DNA of 64,000 nt, taken from positions 1-64,000 of the forward strand of contig JAMPXB010000010.1 of NCBI GenBank assembly GCA_023701435.1. The letters are read 5' to 3'. Of the stretch, positions 40,945-49,824 are shown piece by piece; positions within the stretch are counted from its first letter, which is position 1; each line of letters begins with the position of its first letter. Below the pieces are notes generated by a model, which had not been told where the DNA came from, ran no database searches, and was given only the letters and a program-made list of their open reading frames with translations. The stretch is from Bacteriovoracaceae bacterium. Its GTDB lineage: Bacteria; Bdellovibrionota; Bacteriovoracia; Bacteriovoracales; Bacteriovoracaceae. A program made the position numbers and the translations under genes.

Positions 40945-42939
40945 TTACACAAGAGTATAGGGATCGATATCGATCTTATAGCTCACAGAACTCATCGATC
41001 GATAATTCATCTCAAAAGACTTAAGGAGGTTGTGGAGTTGGGAGACGTCACTGGACTTCACTAAAATCGACCAGGTGAACTGATTAGATTTCTTCTCAAT
41101 GTGCGCCGGACGCGGGCCCAGAATAGTCACGTCAGGAAAATGCTGAGCGACGAGTCCGCGGATCATGGTTCCCACGTGTTCGGTCACATGGGGGATGAGG
41201 CGGTCTTGGAAACGGGAAGAAAAGTGGATCATCGCCAGGCGCTTAAAGGGCGGACAATCGCAGAGCTCGCGGATCTCCAACTCATCTTTATAGAATTGAT
41301 GGAAGTCGTGGTTTTTTACGATTTGGAAAAGGGAGTTGTCGGGATTGAGCGTTTGGATCAGCACTTTGCCGTCTTGGGAATAGCGGCCCGCCCGACCTGC
41401 CACCTGCGTGAGGGTTTGGTAGACTCGCTCGGATGAGCGGAAGTCGGGGAAATTGAGTTGGCTATCAATTCCCAGGATCAGCACCAGTTTTACTTTCTCA
41501 AAGTTGTGGCCCTTGGAGAGCATCTGGGTTCCCACCATTAAATCAATTTTTCCGGAGTGGAAGTCACTGAGGCGCTCTTCGAGTTGTTTGAAGTTTTTAA
41601 TTTCGTCGCGGTCAAAGCGCTCGATTATTTTGTCGGGAAATAAGCGCACCAGCACTTCCTGGATCTTCTCGGTACCAAATCCCTTGTGGGATAAGGTCAT
41701 ACAGCCGCAGGAAGGGCATTGATTGGGCATGGGCTCTTTGTATTCACAGTGGTGACAGGCGAGCTGATTTTTTCTTTTGTAGTAACGAAGGGTGATGGAA
41801 CAATTGGGGCAGTTAAATTGGTGACCGCAGGCGCGGCACTGCAGGTAATTGGCAAAACCCAGGCGGTTCACGAAAACCAGCACCTGCTCTTTACGGTCTA
41901 AGGCTTCTTTGATGGCCTCCACTGAAGGCGGCACCATAGGCCAGATATCATCTTCTTTGCCGGATTTGTCGCGGGCATCGATGAGTTGAATTTCAGGTAA
42001 GAAGGCGTCCCCGGCGCGCTCTTTCATTTCAAAGAGATTGGCCTTGGGTTGATGAAAAGCCGCGTAGGTTTCAATACTCGGAGTGGCCGAACCCATCACA
42101 AGCGGGATGCCTAAGAGTTGAGCTTTTTTAGAAGCTACGTCGCGGGCATTATATGGGCAGCGGTCATCTTGTTTAAAGGAGGTGTCGTGCTCTTCATCGA
42201 TTACGATCAAACCTAAGTTGGAAACGGGAATGAAGACTGAACTTCGCACACCTAGGATCAGTGCTCCCTTGTTCATGCTGCGGGCACTTAACCAAATTTG
42301 ATATTTTTGTGAGTCTGAGAGCTCCGAGTGATAAGAAAAAATGGGAGCATCGAGGTATTTAGCAAAGGTTGAAACAAACTGGGGGGTGAGGTTAATTTCC
42401 GGCAACAGAAACAACACACTCTTGCCTTGTTCAATGGTGGTCTTAATGAGGTTTAAGTACACCACGGTCTTACCACTGCCGGTCACACCGTGAACCAAGT
42501 AGCGTTTAAATTGACCGAGACCTTCGCGAATGGAATCGGTGATAGATTTTTGAATGGGATTGGGAACGAATTCCAGCTCCTGCCCTTCCCCCTTGGTTTG
42601 CTCTAAACCACGAGGACGTTTTAAGTGATGAGGCAGGCAATCGAAGATCAGTTGACCCAGGCTGTAATGATAGTAGCTGGCCATCCACTCAAAGAGCTGC
42701 AACTCGACCTCGCCAAGCTTCCAGTCTGGGACAATGCCCTTGATGGTTTTGATCTTATCGAGTGGAGTGTCTTTTAGTTCCGGAGAATTGGATTCATCAA
42801 TACTTAATACGCAGCCCAGCTCCGAGCGCTTGCCCAGCGGAACTTCCACCACCTGACCACGCGTCAGGGCCTCTTCGTAAAAATAAAGAAGCCCGTTATT
42901 TTTCAGGGGATAATTAACAGCAATGCGAGCAATTTTCAT
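40945..42939 (-). CDS. priA: Primosomal helicase PriA
   Basis: PriA restarts stalled replication forks. The 664-residue protein has the N-terminal DNA-binding region, HGVTGSGKTVVYL (Walker A), LIVIDEEHDTSF (DEAH-type box), GSATPSIET, the zinc region CRACGHQFNCPNCSITL and CHHC ... CPSC, and VGTQMLSKGHNFEKV, VAGRAGR. It is shorter than E. coli PriA (732), mainly in the N-terminal part. The ATG shares one base with the stop of the upstream unknown gene (TAATG), giving a coupled galU-unknown-priA unit. Confidence 0.96.
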   Translation of the reverse strand: MKIARIAVNYPLKNNGLLYFYEEALTRGQVVEVPLGKRSELGCVLSIDESNSPELKDTPLDKIKTIKGIVPDWKLGEVELQLFEWMASYYHYSLGQLIFDCLPHHLKRPRGLEQTKGEGQELEFVPNPIQKSITDSIREGLGQFKRYLVHGVTGSGKTVVYLNLIKTTIEQGKSVLFLLPEINLTPQFVSTFAKYLDAPIFSYHSELSDSQKYQIWLSARSMNKGALILGVRSSVFIPVSNLGLIVIDEEHDTSFKQDDRCPYNARDVASKKAQLLGIPLVMGSATPSIETYAAFHQPKANLFEMKERAGDAFLPEIQLIDARDKSGKEDDIWPMVPPSVEAIKEALDRKEQVLVFVNRLGFANYLQCRACGHQFNCPNCSITLRYYKRKNQLACHHCEYKEPMPNQCPSCGCMTLSHKGFGTEKIQEVLVRLFPDKIIERFDRDEIKNFKQLEERLSDFHSGKIDLMVGTQMLSKGHNFEKVKLVLILGIDSQLNFPDFRSSERVYQTLTQVAGRAGRYSQDGKVLIQTLNPDNSLFQIVKNHDFHQFYKDELEIRELCDCPPFKRLAMIHFSSRFQDRLIPHVTEHVGTMIRGLVAQHFPDVTILGPRPAHIEKKSNQFTWSILVKSSDVSQLHNLLKSFEMNYRSMSSVSYKIDIDPYTLV

Positions 42940-43931
42940 TAAAGTAGAAACGGCGGACGTAGTTCAGTGCTTTCTTTACCTTTAAGAATCTGATCCCAGG
43001 CCCCAAGTCTTTTTACAAAGTCATCAGGCTTTTCCACATAATGACGAAGATTAGTTATCTCCACTTGATAGGACTGACCGTTTAGGCTTTTAATCAAAAT
43101 GAATCTTGGTAGGGAGTGAGTGCCGTTAGCTAGCCAGTAATCCTTAAAAAGCATTTCATAATCGCCAGCAGCGGATTTGAATTTAATTTTATAGAGGTCT
43201 CTTAACTTATAAGAAAAGACTGCTTCAAAATTTCCAGCGTTAACGATCCAGGCAATATTGCCGCTATCTCTGCCAAGTTTTACCTGCTCATTATCCACAT
43301 ACATTGGTTGCCCCATGATTTCTTCGACTCTTGCACGGGCCGCCGGATCCTCCGGTCTCATAGGATTCACTTCTGTTTTGCGGGCATTGCGGTCTTTACT
43401 GATGGTCACGAGATAGCGCTTATAATCGGCCAAGAATTCAATTTTTTCTCGATTAAGAATTTCATCATTAAGGCGAACCGGAACTTCCAGCGCCTTTAAG
43501 TAATTGACTACATGACGGCCATTGTTCAGAACCAGTGATTGTAAAAGGGCATAGAACAGACCTTTTTCCATGTGTTCGATGTCGGCCTTGATGGTATGAC
43601 TAGAAAAGTTTGAGAAATAAACTTTATGTTCCAGGGAAGTTTCCGCAAACTGTGCGCCGTTATAACGAGCTTGAGCAATTTTTACTGTTTCATTTTTTTT
43701 AGAGAAATAAATCTTATAAAAGTCCTCTTCTCTTTCACTGGTCAGTAGAGAGGCATCACCGGTCGGAGCTTCTGATTTTTCACCCGGATTAATTCTTTTC
43801 ACATTCAAGGCGATGGACACACCATCGGCCGAGACTTCCGGATTGGAGCCGTGTCTAAAAAGGGATTCCACCGTCGGAACATAAGCATGAGCGGTAGAAA
43901 CAAAAAATACCAGAGCGAAAAGTTTCATCAT
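42939..43931 (-). CDS. Exported protein of unknown function
   Basis: A 330-residue protein with a signal peptide (MMKLFALVFFVSTAHAYVP). The mature part starts SLFRHGSNPEVSADGVSIAL and is rich in beta strands, with several Lys/Arg-Asp/Glu patches; there is no membrane segment or recognisable motif. It overlaps galU by 4 bp (ATGA) and priA by 1 bp, so it is translated in step with both. It may be a periplasmic partner of envelope synthesis, but this is only suggested by context. Confidence 0.75.
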   Translation of the reverse strand: MMKLFALVFFVSTAHAYVPTVESLFRHGSNPEVSADGVSIALNVKRINPGEKSEAPTGDASLLTSEREEDFYKIYFSKKNETVKIAQARYNGAQFAETSLEHKVYFSNFSSHTIKADIEHMEKGLFYALLQSLVLNNGRHVVNYLKALEVPVRLNDEILNREKIEFLADYKRYLVTISKDRNARKTEVNPMRPEDPAARARVEEIMGQPMYVDNEQVKLGRDSGNIAWIVNAGNFEAVFSYKLRDLYKIKFKSAAGDYEMLFKDYWLANGTHSLPRFILIKSLNGQSYQVEITNLRHYVEKPDDFVKRLGAWDQILKGKESTELRPPFLL

Positions 43932-44812
43932 AGTGAGAGTCCGTGTTTAACAAGTCGACCTTTTAGAGATTCTAAAAATTTATCACGAATTGCCGGATCT
44001 TTGAGGGCAAAATCAATCGTGGCATCCAAATAACCATGAACATTACCGGTATCATAGCGTTCACCTTCAAATCGATAGGCGAAGACGTCCCGACGCTGGC
44101 AAAGTACATTAATTGCGTCAGTTAATTGGTACTCATTTCCTGCACCCCGAGGAATCGTTTCAAGAATATCAAAAATCTCCGGAGTTAAAACATATCGCCC
44201 TGGAGTCGCCAGATTGGTCGGGGCTTCTTCCGGCTTCGGTTTTTCAACCATGCCGTTCATGCGTAAGGTTTTTTCATCAACGATTTCACCCTTCACAATA
44301 CCGTATTTAGAAGTGTCACTCTTGGGAACTTCCATTACGCCAATCACTGGAGCGCCATTATTTTTGTCCGAAACATCCATTAACTGCTGGATCGCCGGTT
44401 TTTTATTGATCACGATATCGTCACCCAATAAGATGGCGAAAGCTTCATTACCAATCATGTTCTTGGCACATAAAACAGCATGACCTAAACCAAGCTGCTC
44501 TTTTTGTCTGACACTGGTGACATCCACCATTGATCCGATTTTACGAATCATTTCCAGTTCTTTTAATTTATTGTTTCTTTCCAGGAAAGCTTCTAGCTCC
44601 AGGTTACGGTCGAAATAATCTTCCACGGCAAATTTCCCTGAGGAGGTAACAAAAATAATTTGTTCAATCCCGGCTTCACACGCTTCCTGAACGATATAAT
44701 GGATCATGGGAACATTGATGATAGGTATAATCTCTTTAGCAATCTCTTTGGTAGCGGGAAGGAAACGTGTACCTTTACCTGCAATAGGGATGATAGCCTT
44801 TTTGATTTTCAT
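43928..44812 (-). CDS. galU: UTP-glucose-1-phosphate uridylyltransferase GalU
   Basis: GalU makes UDP-glucose for LPS, exopolysaccharide and glycolipid synthesis. The 294-residue protein has AIIPIAGKGTRFLPATKEIAKEIIPI (nucleotide loop and Lys), IIFVTSSGKFAVEDYFD, AILLGDDIV, NGMVEKPKPEEAP and YDTGNVHGYLDA. AAGGACA precedes the ATG. It is divergent from the barrel gene at 44856 (43 bp between starts). Confidence 0.97.
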   Translation of the reverse strand: MKIKKAIIPIAGKGTRFLPATKEIAKEIIPIINVPMIHYIVQEACEAGIEQIIFVTSSGKFAVEDYFDRNLELEAFLERNNKLKELEMIRKIGSMVDVTSVRQKEQLGLGHAVLCAKNMIGNEAFAILLGDDIVINKKPAIQQLMDVSDKNNGAPVIGVMEVPKSDTSKYGIVKGEIVDEKTLRMNGMVEKPKPEEAPTNLATPGRYVLTPEIFDILETIPRGAGNEYQLTDAINVLCQRRDVFAYRFEGERYDTGNVHGYLDATIDFALKDPAIRDKFLESLKGRLVKHGLSL

Positions 44813-44820
44813 AAATGTCC

Positions 44821-44849
44821 TTGTTTAAGAGAGAAAAGTTCTCTACATT
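44821..44849 (+). promoter_or_regulatory. Predicted promoter for a leaderless gene
   Basis: TTGTTT (44821-44826), a 17-bp spacer and TACATT (44844-44849); the -10 ends 6 nt before the ATG at 44856, which lacks a Shine-Dalgarno. Transcription would start at or beside the ATG. Confidence 0.5.
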
Positions 44850-44855
44850 TTTCAT

Positions 44856-45764
44856 ATGAAGAAAGTCATTATTTTAGCTGTCTTAACACTAGTGGGCCAG
44901 ACTTCCTGGGCCGATAATAAAAAAGTCATCCGGGATTTTCAAACCACCAGGCTCATGTCCACTGCCGGTGCCGGAGTCGCGAGCATCCTTTCTACCGAAG
45001 CCGCGGTGTTAAATCCAGCAGCCTCGACATTTTTTGAGGGTTCAAGCTTTTCTTATCAGTCCTACAAGACCAGCTTAGATAATGAGAATGCTTTGCGTGA
45101 TAATCCCGCCAATAAATTTCCTAGTGATAACTCCAATCAAGGGATCTTTTTGGCCGACCATAGCGGTCCAGTAAAGGGTGGAGTCGCCTATTTGCAACAA
45201 GAAGAAAATAACTTCCAACGTGAGCGCATGGTATTGCATGGGGCTTCCGCCATGGGTCCCAATGCTTCTCTCGGCGTGAGCTATAACTTTGTTCAAGATG
45301 TATTACCGAAGCAATATAAAAATCGCCGCCAGACTCATCACATGGCCACCATTGGAACCACCCACATTATCGATGAAGACACCATTTTGGGATTGGTGGT
45401 TTTGGACCCAACCAGAACTATTCCTGATAGTGAAAGGGCCATTGGAGGCTTTCAGTACAATATTGCCGATCGCTTCATGGTTATCGGGGACTTCGGTGTT
45501 CAATACACTGAAGCGGTTTCTGAAAAATACCAGTGGAGTGCTGCCGTTCAATTAAATGTTTTTAGTGATTTTTTCTTCCGCGCCGGACAGTTTTACGACA
45601 ATATTCGCCACTTCAAAGGCACTGGCTGGGGGGCGAGCTGGATCGGACCCCGTTTTGGTGTCGAGTTTGCCCAGAAATTCTCCGAGCAGTTTGGAGAGGA
45701 TGGCTATATCTATGAGGGTGAAAAACTTGTCGATACCTCCCTCTCGGCTATTTTAAAGTTTTAA
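44856..45764 (+). CDS. PorV/FadL-like outer-membrane protein
   Basis: A 302-residue exported protein with signal peptide (MKKVIILAVLTLVGQTSWA). The opening of the mature part, STAGAGVASILSTEAAVLNPAAS, matches the PorV/FadL-type N-terminal hatch (GAGxA...NPA), and the rest is a beta barrel ending in LSAILKF with terminal Phe. Such proteins transport hydrophobic compounds or serve secretion shuttles. It begins a plus-strand run with the CFI-box and LptF/G genes. The start looks leaderless. Confidence 0.78.
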   Translation: MKKVIILAVLTLVGQTSWADNKKVIRDFQTTRLMSTAGAGVASILSTEAAVLNPAASTFFEGSSFSYQSYKTSLDNENALRDNPANKFPSDNSNQGIFLADHSGPVKGGVAYLQQEENNFQRERMVLHGASAMGPNASLGVSYNFVQDVLPKQYKNRRQTHHMATIGTTHIIDEDTILGLVVLDPTRTIPDSERAIGGFQYNIADRFMVIGDFGVQYTEAVSEKYQWSAAVQLNVFSDFFFRAGQFYDNIRHFKGTGWGASWIGPRFGVEFAQKFSEQFGEDGYIYEGEKLVDTSLSAILKF

Positions 45765-45787
45765 TTTCATTGGTTTCTTGCCGATAA

Positions 45788-46516
45788 GTGGTCATGACCA
45801 GTAAATCAATGCGGCAAGCACGAGAAGAACACCAACGAATGCTTATTTTCAAACATAAATTTGAAAATAGGATCACCATCGCCAAATTTGGCAAAGAATC
45901 TCTGGATGCCGGTGATTACGGGAATGCCATTCACCGCTTTGGTGAATACATGGAAATCATGGCCGAATACAAAAAGACCAAGGATTTCTATTCTTTAAGG
46001 GTTTCCCATTTTGATCCCAAGACAGAATTAACTGAGATGCTGATGATGAGCCATATCTTCTTTGAAATGGCCCGGGTCTACGATGCTGTTCCTAAATTCC
46101 AACCCGAGTCTAAGCGTTGCCTCGATCAGTTCGTGGCTTTCTCCTCTAATCAACCCTACCAGGTGGTCAACTCAGAGCTGATTCGCAAACACATGAAAAA
46201 ATCTGTCTTTAAGCAACCCGAGCTCTTTCAAAACGCCCATAGACAGATCTACGTGCAGTCCAAAAAATGTTATGTCGTAACGTTTTGCTACGGAACAGAT
46301 CATCCCCTCACTCACGACTTCCGCCTTTTTAAGGATTGGCTGCTCGATTATGCAGCCGGCAGAGAAGCGGTCAGAATTTATTACCAATACTCTTCGGTCA
46401 TGGTCGAAAAATGGGAAAAAAACCCGTTTATGACTCTGGCATCAAAAATCATTATCCGTCCCCTGCTCGTTTTGTTTTCAAAAACGATCCTGCGCCTTAT
46501 ACTACCTAAATGTTAA
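45788..46516 (+). CDS. CFI-box C-terminal domain protein
   Basis: The 242-residue protein has a helical N-terminal part with a TPR-like stretch (GKESLDAGDYGNAIHRFGEYM) and a C-terminal domain KCYVVTFCYGTDHPLTHDFR ... WLLDYAAGREAVRIYYQYSS, matching the CFI-box-CTERM layout (CFIATAAYGS ... FRD..L...GR..VR.YY..S). Its function is unknown, though such tails end in an apolar segment (LVLFSKTILRLIL) that may attach to membrane. GTG 45788, ATG 45794 or ATG 45809 could be the start. It overlaps the LptF/G gene by 7 bp, so the products may act together in envelope assembly. Confidence 0.72.
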   Translation: MVMTSKSMRQAREEHQRMLIFKHKFENRITIAKFGKESLDAGDYGNAIHRFGEYMEIMAEYKKTKDFYSLRVSHFDPKTELTEMLMMSHIFFEMARVYDAVPKFQPESKRCLDQFVAFSSNQPYQVVNSELIRKHMKKSVFKQPELFQNAHRQIYVQSKKCYVVTFCYGTDHPLTHDFRLFKDWLLDYAAGREAVRIYYQYSSVMVEKWEKNPFMTLASKIIIRPLLVLFSKTILRLILPKC

Positions 46517-47604
46517 TTCTCTCCGGGTTCATAGTTAAAGAATGGTTTAAAAGTTTGATTGGTGCCGTCACGGTGCTTTTCCTCCTCATTTCTACAGCTG
46601 ACCTGATTAATGGTTTTCTTCAAGGTAAAGATGCCACCCGGGTGCTGTTAGAGTACTCGCTTAAAATGCCCGACCTTATGGGAAAAATGTTTCCCATCTG
46701 CTGCCTGGTGGCCACCCTCTTTTCCCTTAATAAACTGAAGGCCCATTCAGAACTTATCTCGATCTTAGCCGCTGGTTATTCTTATCGAAAAATTTATACC
46801 TTAATTGGAATCTGCGCCCTGACGGTCGTGGCGGTGCAATTTATTAACCTGGGTTTTATTGAGCCTTATGCCAATAAAGTGAAACGCCAGGAAATTCAAA
46901 AAAGCCGAAAATCCGAAGGTAAATACCTTACCCGCAGCTCTATTGAAGGTGGCAAATTCTGGTATAAGTACCAAAATTACTTCGCTTCATTTTCATTCTT
47001 TGACCGTCACACCAATTCATTGCAGAATTTTGAAATTTATTTTTTCACTCCCAGCCATACCAGTGAAAAAATTATTCGTGCGGATAAGGCAACCTTTATT
47101 GAGAAAGGTCGCTGGTCACTTCAAGGAGTCACGGTTTTATCTCAACTCGATAATGCCACTTTTCCGGTCCAAACTTTTGAAAGCGAGATGACCCTTCATC
47201 TGGACGAACGTCCGGAAGACTTCGGCGAATTTGAGGCCGACTTGACCACTCTGAACTTTTTTAAATTGCGACAGTTTATCTCCCGATTATCTAAAACCGG
47301 TATCAACATCGAGGAATATGAGATCATTCTTCTCAATAAAGTCTTTCTAAGCTTTATTTGCCTGGTCTTTGCCCTCTTACCAGTGTCGACCATTTTTAAT
47401 CCCAACCGCCGTTCCAGCTCTTTTGGTAAGAATGTAGTTCTGACTTTGTTAGTTACCGTCGTCTTTTGGGTGCTTTATAGTTCCAGTGTTGCCTTTGGTA
47501 ATTCTGGTGCTATTAATCCATGGCTGGCCACCGGAACTGTGCCTCTCTGTTTTCTTTTTTATGTCCTATGGATCTTCTATAAAAATCGAAAACTCTCAGC
47601 TTAA
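46510..47604 (+). CDS. LptF/LptG family LPS export permease
   Basis: The 364-residue protein has six membrane segments (about 13-33, 55-78, 97-120, 273-295, 305-325, 335-355) and a periplasmic beta-jellyroll (about 135-260), as in LptF and LptG, which with LptB extract LPS from the inner membrane. The family opening ILSGFIVKEWFKSLIGAV and KMFPICCLVATLFSLNKLKAHSE fit either paralogue. Only one such gene is present here; its partner must lie elsewhere. It overlaps the CFI-box gene by 7 bp. Confidence 0.9.
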   Translation: MLILSGFIVKEWFKSLIGAVTVLFLLISTADLINGFLQGKDATRVLLEYSLKMPDLMGKMFPICCLVATLFSLNKLKAHSELISILAAGYSYRKIYTLIGICALTVVAVQFINLGFIEPYANKVKRQEIQKSRKSEGKYLTRSSIEGGKFWYKYQNYFASFSFFDRHTNSLQNFEIYFFTPSHTSEKIIRADKATFIEKGRWSLQGVTVLSQLDNATFPVQTFESEMTLHLDERPEDFGEFEADLTTLNFFKLRQFISRLSKTGINIEEYEIILLNKVFLSFICLVFALLPVSTIFNPNRRSSSFGKNVVLTLLVTVVFWVLYSSSVAFGNSGAINPWLATGTVPLCFLFYVLWIFYKNRKLSA

Positions 47605-47631
47605 ACAGCTCTCGTTTCTTCAAATTCTCTG

Positions 47632-47640
47632 TGCTATAAA
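47632..47640 (+). promoter_or_regulatory. Extended -10 promoter of a leaderless def gene
   Basis: TGCTATAAA forms an extended -10 whose last base is 6 nt from the def ATG, with no Shine-Dalgarno and no good -35. Transcription is predicted to start at the ATG. Confidence 0.55.
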
Positions 47641-47646
47641 AAGCTC

Positions 47647-48219
47647 ATGAACATCGAAAATTACAAGCTAGAGGGAGAGCATCTCCCTATTTTAAAATAC
47701 CCCGATCCTGTGCTTTCTAAGAAGGCCTTGCCGGTTACAGAATTTACACCTGATCTTGAGAACTTAGTAAAAGATATGCTGTTTACTATGTATCATGCTC
47801 CAGGGATTGGACTCGCTGCACCTCAAGTAGGCCAGAGCATCCGTCTTTTTGTGCTTGATGTCGATTATGAGCGTGAAACCATCACCAATGCCAGTGGTGA
47901 AGATGAAGTCAGAATGTCGGACTTTAATCCCATGGTTTTCATCAATCCGGTCATTACTGGAACCTCTGGGACCACCACTTTTGAAGAAGGTTGTTTGTCA
48001 GTGCCCGGTGTTTATGAAGAAGTAAAACGTCACAAATCAATCCACGTAAAGTTTCAAAACCTCAAAGGTGAAACCCAGGAAATTGAAGCCGATGATATGC
48101 TGGCCATTTGTATCCAGCACGAAAACGATCACCTTGATGGTGTGGTCTTTATTGAGCGCCTCAGTAATCTGAAAAAGAATTTCTATAAAAAGAAACTCGT
48201 TAAAGAGAAAGTGCGATGA
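47647..48219 (+). CDS. def: Peptide deformylase
   Basis: Def removes the formyl group from nascent N-terminal fMet. The 190-residue protein has GIGLAAPQVG (residues 53-62), EEGCLSVPG (about 113-121; metal Cys) and QHENDHLDG (about 157; HExxH). It is the usual companion of fmt, overlapping it by 4 bp. Its start appears leaderless. It opens a run of six genes that ends with hutI. Confidence 0.97.
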   Translation: MNIENYKLEGEHLPILKYPDPVLSKKALPVTEFTPDLENLVKDMLFTMYHAPGIGLAAPQVGQSIRLFVLDVDYERETITNASGEDEVRMSDFNPMVFINPVITGTSGTTTFEEGCLSVPGVYEEVKRHKSIHVKFQNLKGETQEIEADDMLAICIQHENDHLDGVVFIERLSNLKKNFYKKKLVKEKVR

Positions 48220-49160
48220 AAAAACTTCGGGTAGCTTTTTGTGGAACGCCAGACTTTTCTGTTCCGACGTTGGATCTTCTGGCCCATCATCCGGATATCG
48301 AACTGGTGAAAGTGATCTCTATGCCTGATCGACCGGCCGGTCGTGGGATGGAAATGAAATCACCGGAAGTAATCGAGTTTGCCAAGGCCAATAAAATTCC
48401 TTTCATTCAAACTGAAAACATCAATAAGGAACCAGCATTTCTAGCTGAGCTCAAAGAGCTGGAGTTGGATTTTGTGGTGGTGCTCGCCTTTGCCCAGTTT
48501 CTCGGCAGCGAAATGCTTACCATGGGAAAGCTTGGTTGCTTTAATATTCATACTTCCATACTGCCAAAGTATCGTGGAGCCGCTCCCATTCAGTACGCTC
48601 TCTGGAATGGTGATACTGAAACTGGTGTGTCGATTCAAAAAATGGTTAAGAAAATGGATGCCGGTGATTTAGTTCATTTCCATACGGTGGCCATTGCTCC
48701 CACAGAAACCGGAGGCCAGCTTTATACCCGCCTTAAATTTCAAGCGGCGCTGGCGATGAATGACTTCATTACCAAAATTTTAAATAATGAAGTTATCTAC
48801 ATTCCTCAGGATGAGTCACAAGTTTCTTTTGCCCCAACCTTAAAAAAAGAAGATGGGCTTTTGAACTTTGAAGATAAAACTATTTCCCAAATTCAAAACT
48901 TGATCCGCGCTCTTGATCCATGGCCAGGAACTTATTGTTTCCTCAATGGAAAACGCATGAAGGTTCTTGCTGCCGAAAAGTATCACGGTAAAATGACACC
49001 CGGTAAGGCCCAGAACGATATGGGTTCACTAGTTGTCGGCTGCCTTGATGGAGCCCTTCGCCTGACAGAGGTTCAGCTAGAGGGTAAAAAGCCCTGCAGT
49101 GACCGCGAACTTCTAAACGGTATCAAAACCGAGATCATCTTATCTTCTGCCAAGGAATAA
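48216..49160 (+). CDS. fmt: Methionyl-tRNA formyltransferase
   Basis: Fmt formylates initiator Met-tRNA using 10-formyl-THF. The 314-residue protein has VAFCGTPDFSVPTLD, MPDRPAGRGMEMKSPEV, HTSILPKYRGAAPIQYALWNGDTETG (catalytic Asn/His/Asp region) and a C-terminal OB domain (about 205-314). Standard length. It overlaps def by 4 bp and leads rpe by 1 bp. Confidence 0.97.
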   Translation: MKKLRVAFCGTPDFSVPTLDLLAHHPDIELVKVISMPDRPAGRGMEMKSPEVIEFAKANKIPFIQTENINKEPAFLAELKELELDFVVVLAFAQFLGSEMLTMGKLGCFNIHTSILPKYRGAAPIQYALWNGDTETGVSIQKMVKKMDAGDLVHFHTVAIAPTETGGQLYTRLKFQAALAMNDFITKILNNEVIYIPQDESQVSFAPTLKKEDGLLNFEDKTISQIQNLIRALDPWPGTYCFLNGKRMKVLAAEKYHGKMTPGKAQNDMGSLVVGCLDGALRLTEVQLEGKKPCSDRELLNGIKTEIILSSAKE

Positions 49161-49161
49161 T

Positions 49162-49815
49162 ATGTCAGTCATTATTTCACCAAGTCTGCTTTCGGTTGAT
49201 TTCCTTGAGCTTAAAACAGAGATCGAGCGTTTAAATCAAATTGATGATCTGTGGCTTCACCTGGACATCATGGATGCCCACTTTGTTCCCAATCTGACTT
49301 TTGGGGAACCGGTCTTAAACAAACTTAAAACCATCAGTAAGCATAAGCTTGATGCTCACTTCATGGTCACAAATCCTGATTTATTTGCTGATAGCTTTAA
49401 AGACGTCGGTCTTCATAACTTCACCTTTCATTGGGAAGCTGTGACTCATCATGACCGTTTGATTGATAAATTAAAGTCAATGTATCCATCGGTGGGGATT
49501 TCGCTTAATCCGTCTACTCCTATCAATGTTATTCCACCTTACCTCTTGGGTAAGATCGATCTAGTGCTCTTAATGAGTGTCAATCCTGGTTTTGGTGGTC
49601 AGAAGTTTATTCCTGAGATCGTAGACAAGGTCATTGAACTGGACCAACTCCGCCACGCTCATGGATTTAATTTTCAGATTCAGGTTGATGGCGGCATCAA
49701 TGATCAAAATGCTGGTTACTTGATCCAGGCCGGGGCCAATAACCTGGTTGCTGGTTCTTATATCTTTTCTGCTCCTAATAAAGACTATCTCTCTCGTATT
49801 AATAAAATTCGTTAA
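49162..49815 (+). CDS. rpe: Ribulose-phosphate 3-epimerase
   Basis: Rpe interconverts ribulose 5-phosphate and xylulose 5-phosphate in the pentose phosphate pathway. TIM-barrel motifs: PSLLSVDFLELKTEI, LHLDIMDAHFVPNLTFG (metal His/Asp), MSVNPGFGGQKFIP, IQVDGGIND and NNLVAGSYIF. AAGGA precedes the ATG. It follows fmt closely and is followed by hutH with a 9-bp gap. Confidence 0.96.
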   Translation: MSVIISPSLLSVDFLELKTEIERLNQIDDLWLHLDIMDAHFVPNLTFGEPVLNKLKTISKHKLDAHFMVTNPDLFADSFKDVGLHNFTFHWEAVTHHDRLIDKLKSMYPSVGISLNPSTPINVIPPYLLGKIDLVLLMSVNPGFGGQKFIPEIVDKVIELDQLRHAHGFNFQIQVDGGINDQNAGYLIQAGANNLVAGSYIFSAPNKDYLSRINKIR

Positions 49816-49824
49816 GGTCCAATT

